Shown piece by piece: positions 48,513 to 57,420 of a stretch of 64,000 bases of DNA (its first letter is position 1; the number at the start of each line of letters is the position of its first letter). Both the position numbers and the translations under genes were made by a program. The notes below the pieces were generated by a model that searched no databases, was not told the DNA's origin, and saw only the letters and a program-made list of their open reading frames with translations. The stretch comes from Allomuricauda sp. (GTDB lineage: Bacteria; Bacteroidota; Bacteroidia; Flavobacteriales; Flavobacteriaceae). The stretch lies in assembly GCA_030148335.1 (NCBI GenBank), contig JASBTQ010000002.1:186001-250000 (forward strand). The letters are read 5' to 3'.

Positions 48513-51008
48513 ATGAAAAGATATCTCCTTCTTTTTTTCTGCCTTAGTTTTTTAACCGCCTTTTCCCAGACCAAGATCGAGGGAATCGTCATGGATGAGT
48601 TCGGAACGCCCATTGCCTTTGCCAATATCATCTTTACCGGCTCGTCCGAAGGCACCATCACGAACGATAATGGCCGTTTCTATTTTGAATCGGACAATAC
48701 CTACAAGACCATCAAGGTGTCTTTTATGGGGTATGAATCCAAGGAAATCCCGCTCACGCAAAAAGTGAACTATGGAATGGAAATTGTGCTGACGGAATCC
48801 GCCGAACAGTTGAAAGAAGTCGTGGTCTATACCGGAAAACAATCCAAAAAGAACAATCCGGCCATAGATATCCTTAGAAAAATATGGGAGAAAAAGCGAG
48901 TGAACGGGGTTCGGAAGTTCAAGCAATACCAGTATGACAAATACGAAAAGGTGGAGTTCGATCTCAATACGATAGACAGTGCGCTGATAAAAAGCAAACT
49001 CTTCAAGGGGTTGGAGTTCATGTTCGAGGACTTGGACACGTCCCGGATCACGGGGAAAACCTACCTCCCTATCTTTTTGAACGAGACTTTCTCCAAAGTC
49101 TATGGCGACAACACACTTGAAAAGGAAAAAGAGGATGTTCTGGGCAACAAGAGTTCTGGGTTCAGCGGCAACCAAGCCATCACGGCCTTTGTGGAGGACC
49201 TGTATTCGGATTATGACATTTATGACAACTATTTGAAATTTTTCGATAAGAGTTTCACCAGTCCCCTCTCCAAAACAGGGATTGACACTTATAATTATGT
49301 GCTTTCGGACAGTACTTTTATCGACAATAAATGGTGCTACAACATCATCTATTACCCCAGACGGAAGAACGAACTCACCTTCAAAGGCGATTTTTGGGTG
49401 AACGACACCACCTTCGCCATCAAGAAGATCAACATGCAGGTCACGAAAAGTGCCAACATCAACTGGGTGAAGGAAATCTATATTGAACAAGAGTTCAACG
49501 TGGTGAGCGATTCGGTCTTTTTGCTCAAGCGGGACTACATGCTGAGCGATTTCAGTTTTTCCAAAAAGGAAACATCAAAAGGGGTATATGGCAAGCGAAC
49601 CACGGTTTATGACAATTATAATTTCAACACCAACCGCCCTGAGGAATTTTACAAGGCGGTCTCCGATCCTTATGATCCAAGGGTGTTCTCTCAAGATAGT
49701 GTGTTTTGGGAAAATGCCCGTTTGGAAAACCTGAACGATGATGAGTCCGGAATCTTCAAGTTGCTGGACACCCTAAAGACCGTGCCCAAGTTCAGGACCT
49801 ATTACGATATTGTCAGTATCTTGGGTTCGGGTTATGTTGAAATTGACAAATGGAACATCGACATAGGGGACATCTACAGCACTTTTGGCTATAACGATGC
49901 CGAAGGAATCCGTTTGCGGGGCGGTGCACGGACCTATTTTGGCCAAAATGACACCTGGCGTCTGGAAGGCTACATGGCCTACGGGTTTGACGATAAAAAG
50001 TTCAAACACGGCTTTTCGGGCAAGTTTCTGCTGGACCGAAAGAGCAGGCTCATGATTTCCGGCGGTAACCGAAGGGACATAGAGCAGTTGGGCCTCAGTC
50101 TCACCAGTACCAATGATGTGTTGGGCAGGAGCATTGCATCATCTTCGTTGGTCACGGTCGGTTCCAACAATAGGCTCACCAACATCAACCTGTCCACCTT
50201 CAATGTGGAGATGGAGCCTGTGAAAAATTTTCGGATCAGTGTGGGCAGCTCGTTCCGTACCCTGAGTTCCGCATTGCCCGAAGCCTTCAATCTGGATTAT
50301 GTGGACCCCAGTTCCCCCACGGGCATATCTTCCGAAGTGAAACAGCTAGATCTGACCACCACGCTGATCTACACACCGGGCAAACGGACCATAGGGTATG
50401 GGGTGGAAAGGGCCAATATCAACGACAATTACAGCACCTTGGTACTCAACTATACCAAAGGTATAAGCGGTTTTCTGGAAAGTGATTTCGATTACGAACG
50501 ATTGCAGTTTTCGTACAGGCAGCCCTGGCAGATAGGGGGATTGGGCCGATTGACGAGCAGTGTGGAACTGGGCAAGACCTTTGGTGAGGTGCCTTTGAGT
50601 CTATTGAGCGTCATTCCCGGTAACCAGACCCTTTTCTCGCTGTACAACGTGTTTCCCAACCTCGATTTTTATGAGTTTGTGACCGATACGTATGCGACCG
50701 TGCACTTGGAACACAATTTTAATGGACGCCTATTTTCGAGGGTTCCCATGTTGCGCAAGCTCAACCTTCGGGAAATTGTGGGGCTCAGGGGAGCTTGGGG
50801 ACAATTGTCCGATGAGAACATTGCGCTGAGCGCGCCTGCCAATATTCCGTTGATGGCCCCGGAAGATCAGATCTATTGGGAATACTCCGTCGGGGTGGGA
50901 AACATTTTCAAGATATTGCGAATCGACTTTAATTTCAGGGGCAATTATTTGGACAATCCCGATGCACGCCGCTTCGGAATCACGGGAACTTTCGGATTTA
51001 ACTTTTAA
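48513..51008 (+). CDS. DUF5686 outer-membrane protein with carboxypeptidase-like regulatory domain
   Basis: 831 residues from the ATG at 48513. A signal peptide (MKRYLLLFFCLSFLTAFSQ) leads to a beta-sandwich regulatory domain (about 22-105; KIEGIVMDEFGTPIAFANI, then VSFMGYESKEIPL), followed by the DUF5686 region and a C-terminal barrel that ends RRFGITGTFGFNF. It is a putative outer-membrane barrel of the Omp85/TonB-receptor-like style without a plug. The function is unknown. Confidence 0.88.
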   Translation: MKRYLLLFFCLSFLTAFSQTKIEGIVMDEFGTPIAFANIIFTGSSEGTITNDNGRFYFESDNTYKTIKVSFMGYESKEIPLTQKVNYGMEIVLTESAEQLKEVVVYTGKQSKKNNPAIDILRKIWEKKRVNGVRKFKQYQYDKYEKVEFDLNTIDSALIKSKLFKGLEFMFEDLDTSRITGKTYLPIFLNETFSKVYGDNTLEKEKEDVLGNKSSGFSGNQAITAFVEDLYSDYDIYDNYLKFFDKSFTSPLSKTGIDTYNYVLSDSTFIDNKWCYNIIYYPRRKNELTFKGDFWVNDTTFAIKKINMQVTKSANINWVKEIYIEQEFNVVSDSVFLLKRDYMLSDFSFSKKETSKGVYGKRTTVYDNYNFNTNRPEEFYKAVSDPYDPRVFSQDSVFWENARLENLNDDESGIFKLLDTLKTVPKFRTYYDIVSILGSGYVEIDKWNIDIGDIYSTFGYNDAEGIRLRGGARTYFGQNDTWRLEGYMAYGFDDKKFKHGFSGKFLLDRKSRLMISGGNRRDIEQLGLSLTSTNDVLGRSIASSSLVTVGSNNRLTNINLSTFNVEMEPVKNFRISVGSSFRTLSSALPEAFNLDYVDPSSPTGISSEVKQLDLTTTLIYTPGKRTIGYGVERANINDNYSTLVLNYTKGISGFLESDFDYERLQFSYRQPWQIGGLGRLTSSVELGKTFGEVPLSLLSVIPGNQTLFSLYNVFPNLDFYEFVTDTYATVHLEHNFNGRLFSRVPMLRKLNLREIVGLRGAWGQLSDENIALSAPANIPLMAPEDQIYWEYSVGVGNIFKILRIDFNFRGNYLDNPDARRFGITGTFGFNF

Positions 51009-51030
51009 TTGATGCGAATACAGCAATTTA

Positions 51031-51063
51031 TTTGCCCTATTCCAGCCATACTGGTTATTTTTG
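51031..51063 (+). promoter_or_regulatory. Promoter of ppa: TTTG and TATTTTTG
   Basis: TTTG at 51031-51034 and TATTTTTG at 51056-51063, spacer 21 bp, match the Bacteroidota consensus. The ppa ATG is 21 bp further on. Confidence 0.65.
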
Positions 51064-51084
51064 CACCAAATTAAAACTTCAAGA

Positions 51085-51612
51085 ATGTCCAAAAAGCAAA
51101 CCGTCACCTTTGACGTACTCATCGAAATTCCAAAAGGTAGCAGAAACAAATACGAATACGACTTTACGTTACATAAAATACGGTTCGACCGTACCCTTTT
51201 TTCTTCCATGATGTATCCTGGCGATTATGGTTTTGTGCCGGAGACCTTGGCCTTGGACCAAGATCCCTTGGATGTACTCGTATTGGGAACGGAACCTACC
51301 TATCCGATGGTAGTGATGGAGGTGAAGCCTGTTGGAGTCTTTCACATGACCGATGAAAAAGGACCCGATGAAAAATTGATCTGTGTGCCCGTTTCCGATC
51401 CCATCTGGAGCAAGAGGGACGACATCAGTGAACTGAACCCACACAGGTTGAAGGAAATAGAGCATTTTTTCCAAGTGTACAAGGACCTTGAAAAAAAGAA
51501 AGTGGACACCGGAGGTTGGGGTGGTGTGGAAGAGGCCATCCAGATTTACCACGAATGTGTGAAACGCTATGATGATAGTGAGCACAAAAAGAAACGCACC
51601 TATACCATATAG
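51085..51612 (+). CDS. ppa: Inorganic pyrophosphatase, soluble family I
   Basis: 175 residues from the ATG at 51085. The metal-binding motif DQDPLDVLVLG is clear, with IEIPKGSRNKYEYD at the N-terminus and MMYPGDYGFVPETL before the motif. It hydrolyses PPi from biosynthesis. It lies directly before the membrane pyrophosphatase gene, but a strong terminator separates them. Confidence 0.96.
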   Translation: MSKKQTVTFDVLIEIPKGSRNKYEYDFTLHKIRFDRTLFSSMMYPGDYGFVPETLALDQDPLDVLVLGTEPTYPMVVMEVKPVGVFHMTDEKGPDEKLICVPVSDPIWSKRDDISELNPHRLKEIEHFFQVYKDLEKKKVDTGGWGGVEEAIQIYHECVKRYDDSEHKKKRTYTI

Positions 51613-51631
51613 GTAATAATAGCCATAAAAA

Positions 51632-51666
51632 AATACGCCATTTATAAACAATGGCGTATTTTTTTT
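51632..51666 (+). terminator. Rho-independent terminator between ppa and hppA
   Basis: AATACGCCAT (51632-51641) pairs with ATGGCGTATT (51651-51660), then further T. The A-run on the left makes it potentially bidirectional. Confidence 0.88.
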
Positions 51667-51724
51667 ATTACTTCGTATTTTACTACTTTAGCAGCCGTTA
51701 AAAATTTCTTAAACAACTCAAATT

Positions 51725-54118
51725 ATGGATTTGATCGTAAAATTTCTGCCCGTTTTTGGTATCCTGGGCCTATTGTACGTTTTCATTAAGAACGTATGGA
51801 TTTCCAAACAAGAGGTCGGTAACGAAAAAATGGCACGGATTGCCAAAAACATTGCGGATGGGGCAATGTCGTTCTTAAAGGCAGAATATAAAATACTCAG
51901 CATTTTCGTTTTGGCCGTTGCTGTCCTGTTGTTCTTCAAAGGGAGCAATGAGGTTGGTTCCAATGGTATGGTGGCCGTTTCCTTTATTGCAGGAGCCATC
52001 TGTTCCGCCTTGGCAGGGTTCATTGGGATGAGAGTGGCCACAAAGGCCAATGTCAGGACCACAAATGCAGCAAGGACCTCTTTGGGCAAGGCCTTGGAAG
52101 TCGCCTTTGCCGGAGGGGCCGTTATGGGCCTTGGAGTTGTAGGTCTTGGTGTTCTGGGATTGAGTACCTTGTTCTGGATGTATCAGGAAATATGGCCAGG
52201 CGCAGATAACTTGTCGATGGTCTTGAACGTACTTACAGGATTTTCCATGGGAGCATCCTCGATAGCCTTGTTTGCCCGTGTTGGAGGCGGTATTTATACC
52301 AAAGCTGCCGATGTAGGGGCGGATCTCGTCGGAAAAGTGGAAGCAGGAATACCCGAAGACCATCCTTTGAACCCTGCTACCATTGCGGATAATGTAGGTG
52401 ATAACGTAGGTGATGTTGCCGGGATGGGAGCGGATTTGTTCGAATCGTATGTAGGATCTATCATTGGTACCATGGTGTTGGGAGCGTTTATCATTACTCC
52501 AGATTTTGAAGGACTGGGTGCGGTTTACCTTCCATTGGTATTGGCCGCCGTGGGTATAGTGATGTCGATCATTGGAACCTTCTTTGTGAAAGTAAAAGAT
52601 GGGGGAAATCCTCAGACAGCGTTGAACATTGGTGAGTTTGGTTCGGCCATTTTGATGGTGATAGCCTCCTATTTTATAATAAATGCCATGATTCCTGAAT
52701 CTGTTGAAGGTTTACCATACGGGGCCATGGGAATTTTTTGGGCCACCATAGCAGGACTTATCGCCGGTTTGGGTGTTGGCAAGATAACAGAATATTATAC
52801 AGGTACCGGAACCAAGCCAGTGAGCTCGATCGTGCGCCAATCTGAAACGGGTGCCGCAACAAATATCATTGCAGGCCTTGGGGTAGGTATGATGTCGACG
52901 ATGGTTCCAATTATATTGATAGCGATCGCCATTTTGGTTTCACACCACTTTGCCGGACTGTACGGAATTGCAATCGCCGCCGTGGGAATGTTGGCAAATA
53001 CAGGTATCCAATTGGCCGTTGATGCCTACGGACCGATATCCGATAATGCCGGGGGAATCGCTGAAATGGCAGAACTGCCACATGAAGTCCGTGAACGGAC
53101 CGATAAATTGGATGCTGTTGGGAACACCACGGCTGCTATTGGTAAAGGTTTCGCCATTGCTTCGGCCGCTTTGACCGCTTTGGCACTGTTTGCCGCATTT
53201 ATGCAGGTTGCGAATGTTACATCCATCGATGTTTCAAAACCTAAGGTGATGGCCGGGCTTTTGATCGGGGGAATGCTACCCTTCGTATTTTCTGCCCTTT
53301 CCATGAAGGCAGTAGGGCGAGCTGCGATGGCCATGATTGAAGAAGTCCGTCGTCAGTTTAAGGATATCCCACAGCTCAACGCTGCTTTGGCCGTAATGCG
53401 GAAGTATGATTCTGATATGTCCAAAGCGACTACCGAGGACAGAGCTATTTTTGATGCGGCGGATGGACATGCCGATTATCAGAAATGTGTAGCCATTTCT
53501 ACAAAAGCCTCTATCAAAGAAATGGTGTTGCCCGGATTATTGGCGATTGCCGTACCCGTGGCCGTTGGTTTTATAGGACGGGCCGAAATGCTTGGGGGCC
53601 TCTTGGCCGGTGTGACCACTTGTGGGGTATTGATGGCCATTTTCCAATCCAATGCTGGTGGAGCTTGGGACAACGCAAAGAAAATGATTGAAGCAGACGG
53701 ACGAAAAGGAACTGATGCCCACAAGGCAGCCGTAGTCGGCGATACTGTTGGAGATCCGTTCAAGGACACCTCAGGACCATCATTGAACATCTTGTTGAAA
53801 TTGATGTCCGTTGTGGCACTTGTGATAGCCCCAAGTTTGGTGAGCCTATCCCCTGCAGATGGTGTCAGCATGACCAAGGAAGATGGAACTACCATTACGA
53901 TTACTGAGGATGGTATGAAAGAATCCAGAACCATCGAAAAGCAGATCCGTATTGAAATGAGCAATACCGCTGAAGGCGCCTACAAAGCTGTTGTTACCTC
54001 AAGCACTGAGGTCGATGGTGAGTTGGTGGAAGAGACCAAAGAATTTGTCGGCGAAACCAAGGAAGAAGTGGAAAAATTGGTGGAAGCCTATAAAAATAAT
54101 GCTAAGGCAAAGAATTAG
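51725..54118 (+). CDS. hppA: Ion-translocating membrane pyrophosphatase
   Basis: 797 residues with about 16 membrane helices. Signatures [39 protein letters not shown] and the late [20 protein letters not shown] bind PPi-Mg. [10 protein letters not shown] carries Ala at the position that in potassium-independent enzymes is Lys, so a potassium-dependent type is indicated; whether it pumps protons, sodium or both cannot be told. After about residue 715 there is an unusual soluble tail of some 80 residues, rich in Thr, Glu and Lys ([20 protein letters not shown]). Confidence 0.95.
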   Translation: MDLIVKFLPVFGILGLLYVFIKNVWISKQEVGNEKMARIAKNIADGAMSFLKAEYKILSIFVLAVAVLLFFKGSNEVGSNGMVAVSFIAGAICSALAGFIGMRVATKANVRTTNAARTSLGKALEVAFAGGAVMGLGVVGLGVLGLSTLFWMYQEIWPGADNLSMVLNVLTGFSMGASSIALFARVGGGIYTKAADVGADLVGKVEAGIPEDHPLNPATIADNVGDNVGDVAGMGADLFESYVGSIIGTMVLGAFIITPDFEGLGAVYLPLVLAAVGIVMSIIGTFFVKVKDGGNPQTALNIGEFGSAILMVIASYFIINAMIPESVEGLPYGAMGIFWATIAGLIAGLGVGKITEYYTGTGTKPVSSIVRQSETGAATNIIAGLGVGMMSTMVPIILIAIAILVSHHFAGLYGIAIAAVGMLANTGIQLAVDAYGPISDNAGGIAEMAELPHEVRERTDKLDAVGNTTAAIGKGFAIASAALTALALFAAFMQVANVTSIDVSKPKVMAGLLIGGMLPFVFSALSMKAVGRAAMAMIEEVRRQFKDIPQLNAALAVMRKYDSDMSKATTEDRAIFDAADGHADYQKCVAISTKASIKEMVLPGLLAIAVPVAVGFIGRAEMLGGLLAGVTTCGVLMAIFQSNAGGAWDNAKKMIEADGRKGTDAHKAAVVGDTVGDPFKDTSGPSLNILLKLMSVVALVIAPSLVSLSPADGVSMTKEDGTTITITEDGMKESRTIEKQIRIEMSNTAEGAYKAVVTSSTEVDGELVEETKEFVGETKEEVEKLVEAYKNNAKAKN

Positions 54119-54140
54119 CGCTTGCTTTACCCTAAAGCTG

Positions 54141-54169
54141 AAAAAACCACGCCTTGGCGTGGTTTTTTT
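54141..54169 (+). terminator. Rho-independent terminator after hppA
   Basis: AACCACGCC (54145-54153) pairs with GGCGTGGTT (54156-54164) with further T; A-run on the left, so it may also end the leftward TonB transcript. Confidence 0.85.
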
Positions 54170-54189
54170 ATGGGATCAATCCAATGCCT

Positions 54190-54218
54190 GTCATCCTGCG
54201 CGCAGTCGAAAGAGTGAC
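54190..54218. repeat. Short dispersed repeat with GCGCAGTCGA core
   Basis: GTCATcctgcgcgcagtcgaaagaGTGAC-type sequence: GTCA (54190-54193) and TGAC (54215-54218) bracket the core GCGCAGTCGA also found in the foldback element at 36127-36244. It lies between two convergent genes. Confidence 0.55.
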
Positions 54219-54242
54219 GGAAGAAATAGTCAAGATGCAGAG

Positions 54243-54956
54243 TTAATTCAATTTAAAAGTTATGGGAATGGAATAGGGAACCTTCACGGCAGTGCCCCGC
54301 TGCTTGCCCGGTGCCATTTTGGGCAATTTGGAAATGATCCGGGCCGCTTCTGCCTCCAAACTCTTGTCCGGTCCGCGCATTTGTACGTTTCCGATGCTGC
54401 CGTCCTTTTGGATCACAAAAATGACGTTCACCCGACCCTCTATCCCCATTTCTTGGGCCAATTCCGGATAGCGGAAGTTTTTCCGGATATGGTTCTGCAT
54501 CATTTCCTGAAAGCACTCCCTTTTTTCTTTTTCGGTCTTTTCGTTTTCACAGCCTGGGAACACAGGGGCATTTTCGATGAGGACAAAGGGTATTTGGTCA
54601 GGGATGTCCTCCTTGGCTACTTCAATGTCTTCAATTTTGGCAATTTCTTCATTTTGATCGGTTTCTGAAGATTCTATGACGGTTTCTTCAATTTCCGCGT
54701 CATTATCTTCAATTTTAATTTCAGGAGGAGATTGGATCTTGGGTTTTGGAAGTTCAATTTTTTGGATGGTAATGGGGACTTCTTCATCGGGCAAGATGCT
54801 AGGGTCGATTAGGCCCACTTCCCAATCACTGCTTATGTCGTAGGTCTTCCACTCCAAGGCCAAAAAGGCCATAAGCAGCATCATTGTCATTCCCACAAAA
54901 AAATAGAGCAGGCTGTTTCGGTTGGGGTCCAGTTTTCGGTTCTTTTTCGGTTCCAT
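54243..54956 (-). CDS. TonB-family energy transducer
   Basis: 237 residues from the ATG at 54956 (MEPKKNRKLDPNRN). One membrane helix (about 15-34) is followed by a Pro/Glu/Lys periplasmic spacer (KIELPKPKIQSPPEIKIED) and the C-terminal TonB domain: PVFPGCENEKTEKEKRECF, ELAQEMGIEGRVNVIFVIQK and the closing KVPYSIPITFKL. It transmits proton-motive force to outer-membrane transporters. ExbB/ExbD are not adjacent. Confidence 0.9.
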   Translation of the reverse strand: MEPKKNRKLDPNRNSLLYFFVGMTMMLLMAFLALEWKTYDISSDWEVGLIDPSILPDEEVPITIQKIELPKPKIQSPPEIKIEDNDAEIEETVIESSETDQNEEIAKIEDIEVAKEDIPDQIPFVLIENAPVFPGCENEKTEKEKRECFQEMMQNHIRKNFRYPELAQEMGIEGRVNVIFVIQKDGSIGNVQMRGPDKSLEAEAARIISKLPKMAPGKQRGTAVKVPYSIPITFKLN

Positions 54957-55097
54957 GATTTTCAAGTTTTTGGCCCAAAGGGCGTAGTTAACAGTTGGTC
55001 TAAACTACTTTGAAAATCAACTTATTAAAAAGGGAAATGAGGGAACGAGTGGTTTGGGTGAGGGAATGGACAAACTTTTTTTAATTTGACTCTGGAC

Positions 55098-55724
55098 TTA
55101 GCTGTTGGAGTCGAACAACCCATGGATCTCCGCATCGATTCGGTTGATGACTTTGCCCAAATCTTCAGGATCGGATACAAAATCCAAGTCGTCCACATCA
55201 AAAATGAGCAATTTGCCTTTGGCATACGTATTGGCCCAGGCCTCGTAGCGCTCGTTCAGACGGCTGAGGTAATCAATGGAAATGGAGTTTTCATAGTCCC
55301 GCCCCCGTTTATGGATCTGGTTCACCAAATTGGGTATGGAACTGCGGAGGTAGATCAATAGGTCCGGAGGCTCCACCAAACTTTCCATCAGCTCAAAAAG
55401 ACTCCTGTAATTCTCAAAATCACGGTTGGTCATCAGGCCCATGGCGTGGAGGTTGGGCGCAAAAATATGGGCATCCTCATAAATGGTACGGTCCTGGATC
55501 ACATCCTTCCCACTTTCCCTGATCTTCAATATCTGCCGATAGCGGCTGTTCAGGAAGTAAATCTGTAGGTTGAAGCTCCAACGTTCCATCTGGGTATAGA
55601 AATCATCCAGATAAGGATTGTCCACTACGTCCTCAAAATGGGCATCCCACTTGTAGTGTTTTGCAAGCAAGTTGGTCAGGGTGGTCTTTCCGGCGCCAAT
55701 GTTTCCTGCTACAGCAATGTGCAT
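55098..55724 (-). CDS. Deoxynucleoside kinase (dAdo/dGuo kinase-like)
   Basis: 208 residues. The P-loop AGNIGAGKTTLTN (residues about 6-18), the region FEDVVDNPYLDDFY, the DRT-like QDRTIYEDAHIFA and the lid HKRGRDYENSISI mark the deoxynucleoside kinase family. It phosphorylates purine deoxynucleosides for dNTP salvage. It is the stand-alone counterpart of the kinase domain fused to HPPK at 9398-10543; the two probably have different specificities, as with paired dAdo and dGuo kinases in other bacteria. Confidence 0.9.
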   Translation of the reverse strand: MHIAVAGNIGAGKTTLTNLLAKHYKWDAHFEDVVDNPYLDDFYTQMERWSFNLQIYFLNSRYRQILKIRESGKDVIQDRTIYEDAHIFAPNLHAMGLMTNRDFENYRSLFELMESLVEPPDLLIYLRSSIPNLVNQIHKRGRDYENSISIDYLSRLNERYEAWANTYAKGKLLIFDVDDLDFVSDPEDLGKVINRIDAEIHGLFDSNS

Positions 55725-55856
55725 AAGATGTTAGTGTTTATGATGTTGGTGTTCGAGGACTAGGGAAATCTAATCGGCGCAATATACAAAGTATATCCGC
55801 TTGAAGAAAAAAAACTGGACGAAATGGAAAAGCGGGCAAACCTCAGGGAACAAAGT

Positions 55857-55886
55857 TTTGAAATATCATTCAAATACGTACTTTTG
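55857..55886 (+). promoter_or_regulatory. Promoter of metK: TTTG and TACTTTTG
   Basis: TTTG at 55857-55860 and TACTTTTG at 55879-55886, spacer 18 bp, fit the consensus well. Transcription would begin near 55892, leaving a leader of about 165 nt that contains the structured element at 55909-56032. Confidence 0.7.
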
Positions 55887-55908
55887 CCCATCAGAACGAG
55901 GAAAGATT

Positions 55909-56032
55909 TGACTGATTGCAACCTCCGTGGCCAAAATGGTTTGGCACAAGAAAAATGCTAAAGCAGTTCGTGTTGGGCAGTGCCCGACACCACTCTTCAA
56001 GGGTTGCGAACTTCTTTGCTGGGCATCTGTCA
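55909..56032 (+). ncRNA. Structured metK leader, candidate SAM-binding riboswitch
   Basis: A closing helix pairs TGAC-t-GAT (55909-55916) with ATC-t-GTCA (56025-56032). Inside it are GCAACC (55918-55923) and GCTAAAGCAG (55957-55966), matching the two conserved core motifs of S-box (SAM-I) aptamers; a small hairpin CCAaaaTGG lies between them. Then AGTTCG (55965-55970) pairs with CGAACT (56007-56012), and GTGTTGGGC (55970-55978) with GCCCGACAC (55982-55990). The canonical SAM-I kink-turn arm is absent. Placement before SAM synthetase supports SAM sensing, probably acting on translation since no T-run follows. This is inference from motifs and pairing. Confidence 0.55.
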
Positions 56033-56056
56033 GAACACTTCCATTAAATAAGAACA

Positions 56057-57310
56057 ATGCCATATTTGTTTACATCAGAATCTGTTAGTGAAGGACATCC
56101 GGATAAGATCGCGGATCAGATCAGTGATGCCCTATTGGATAATTTTTTGGCCTTTGACCCTGAGAGCAAAGTGGCTTGCGAGACCTTGGTGACCACGGGT
56201 CAGGTGGTCTTGGCCGGAGAGGTGAAGAGCCATACCTATGTGGATTTGCAGAGCATTGCCAGGGAGGTCATCAACAATATTGGCTATACGAAGGGCGAAT
56301 ACAAGTTCAGTGGCGATTCCTGTGGTGTGATCTCTTTGATCCACGAACAGTCGCAGGACATCAACCAAGGAGTGGATCGTGGCAGCAAAGAGGAGCAAGG
56401 TGCGGGAGACCAAGGGATGATGTTCGGTTATGCCACCAAGGAAACCAACAATTACATGCCTTTGGCATTGGATATTTCACATAAGATTTTGCAGGTGCTT
56501 GCCGACTTGCGTAGGGAAGGAAAACGGATCAGTTATTTGCGTCCCGACGCCAAGTCCCAAGTAACCATTGAATATTCCGATGACAACGTGCCACAGCGTA
56601 TCGATACCATAGTGGTCTCTACCCAGCATGATGAGTTTGCTGCGGATGAGGTGATGTTGGCACAGATTAAGGAAGATATCATCAACATTCTTATCCCCGA
56701 GGTGAAAAGGTTATTGCCGGAGGATATCCAAAAACTCTTCAATGACAAGATCAAATACCACATCAACCCAACTGGAAAATTTGTGATCGGGGGACCACAT
56801 GGTGATACCGGATTGACCGGTAGAAAGATCATTGTGGATACCTACGGCGGCAAGGGAGCCCACGGTGGAGGTGCTTTTAGTGGCAAAGACCCGAGCAAGG
56901 TGGACCGAAGTGCCGCATATGCCGCGCGCCACATGGCAAAGAATTTGGTCGCTGCCGGGGTGGCCGACGAAATTTTGGTACAGGTCAGTTATGCCATCGG
57001 GGTGGTGGAACCTACCTCCATTTTTGTGGAAACCTATGGTTCATCCAACGTAAAACTAAGTGATGGTGAGATAGCCAAGAAAGCCGCGGAGCTTTTCGAT
57101 ATGAGGCCTTTTGCCATTGAGGAACGCCTAAAACTCCGTAACCCCATCTATCTGGAAACCGCTGCGTACGGACATTTGGGCAAAGAACCCCAAACCTTGA
57201 CCAAGGTATTCGAGTCTCCCTACAACGGAAGGATTGAAAAGGAAGTGGAACTCTTCACCTGGGAAAAACTGGACATGGTGGACAAGGTGAAAGCAGCTTT
57301 TGGTTTATAA
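56057..57310 (+). CDS. metK: S-adenosylmethionine synthetase
   Basis: 417 residues. Signatures [18 protein letters not shown] near the N-terminus, [17 protein letters not shown] near 120, and [20 protein letters not shown] near 250 are complete; [20 protein letters not shown] follows. It makes SAM from methionine and ATP. The gene has its own promoter and a structured 5' leader, and ends at a terminator. Confidence 0.97.
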   Translation: MPYLFTSESVSEGHPDKIADQISDALLDNFLAFDPESKVACETLVTTGQVVLAGEVKSHTYVDLQSIAREVINNIGYTKGEYKFSGDSCGVISLIHEQSQDINQGVDRGSKEEQGAGDQGMMFGYATKETNNYMPLALDISHKILQVLADLRREGKRISYLRPDAKSQVTIEYSDDNVPQRIDTIVVSTQHDEFAADEVMLAQIKEDIINILIPEVKRLLPEDIQKLFNDKIKYHINPTGKFVIGGPHGDTGLTGRKIIVDTYGGKGAHGGGAFSGKDPSKVDRSAAYAARHMAKNLVAAGVADEILVQVSYAIGVVEPTSIFVETYGSSNVKLSDGEIAKKAAELFDMRPFAIEERLKLRNPIYLETAAYGHLGKEPQTLTKVFESPYNGRIEKEVELFTWEKLDMVDKVKAAFGL

Positions 57311-57339
57311 CCCAATATTCATTCACATAAAAATGGAAA

Positions 57340-57367
57340 GGAGTCCTTTTGGAAGGGCTCCTTTTTT
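57340..57367 (+). terminator. Rho-independent terminator after metK
   Basis: GGAGTCCTT (57340-57348) pairs with AAGGGCTCC (57353-57361), one T-G pair, followed by six T. Confidence 0.85.
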
Positions 57368-57420
57368 ATTGGCACACTTTGGGGAACTTTAGTAGATTTA
57401 GGGATTCAAAATTGAAAAGC

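Noticed and set aside
55909..56032. SAM-II or SAH riboswitch identity for the metK leader
   Set aside because: The SAM-II 3' core (GCTAAAAAGGG next to the start codon) is missing and no SAH-type consensus is seen; S-box-like motifs fit better.
55866..56063. 65-residue minus-strand frame upstream of metK
   Set aside because: Coincides with the metK promoter and structured leader on the opposite strand; no coding character.
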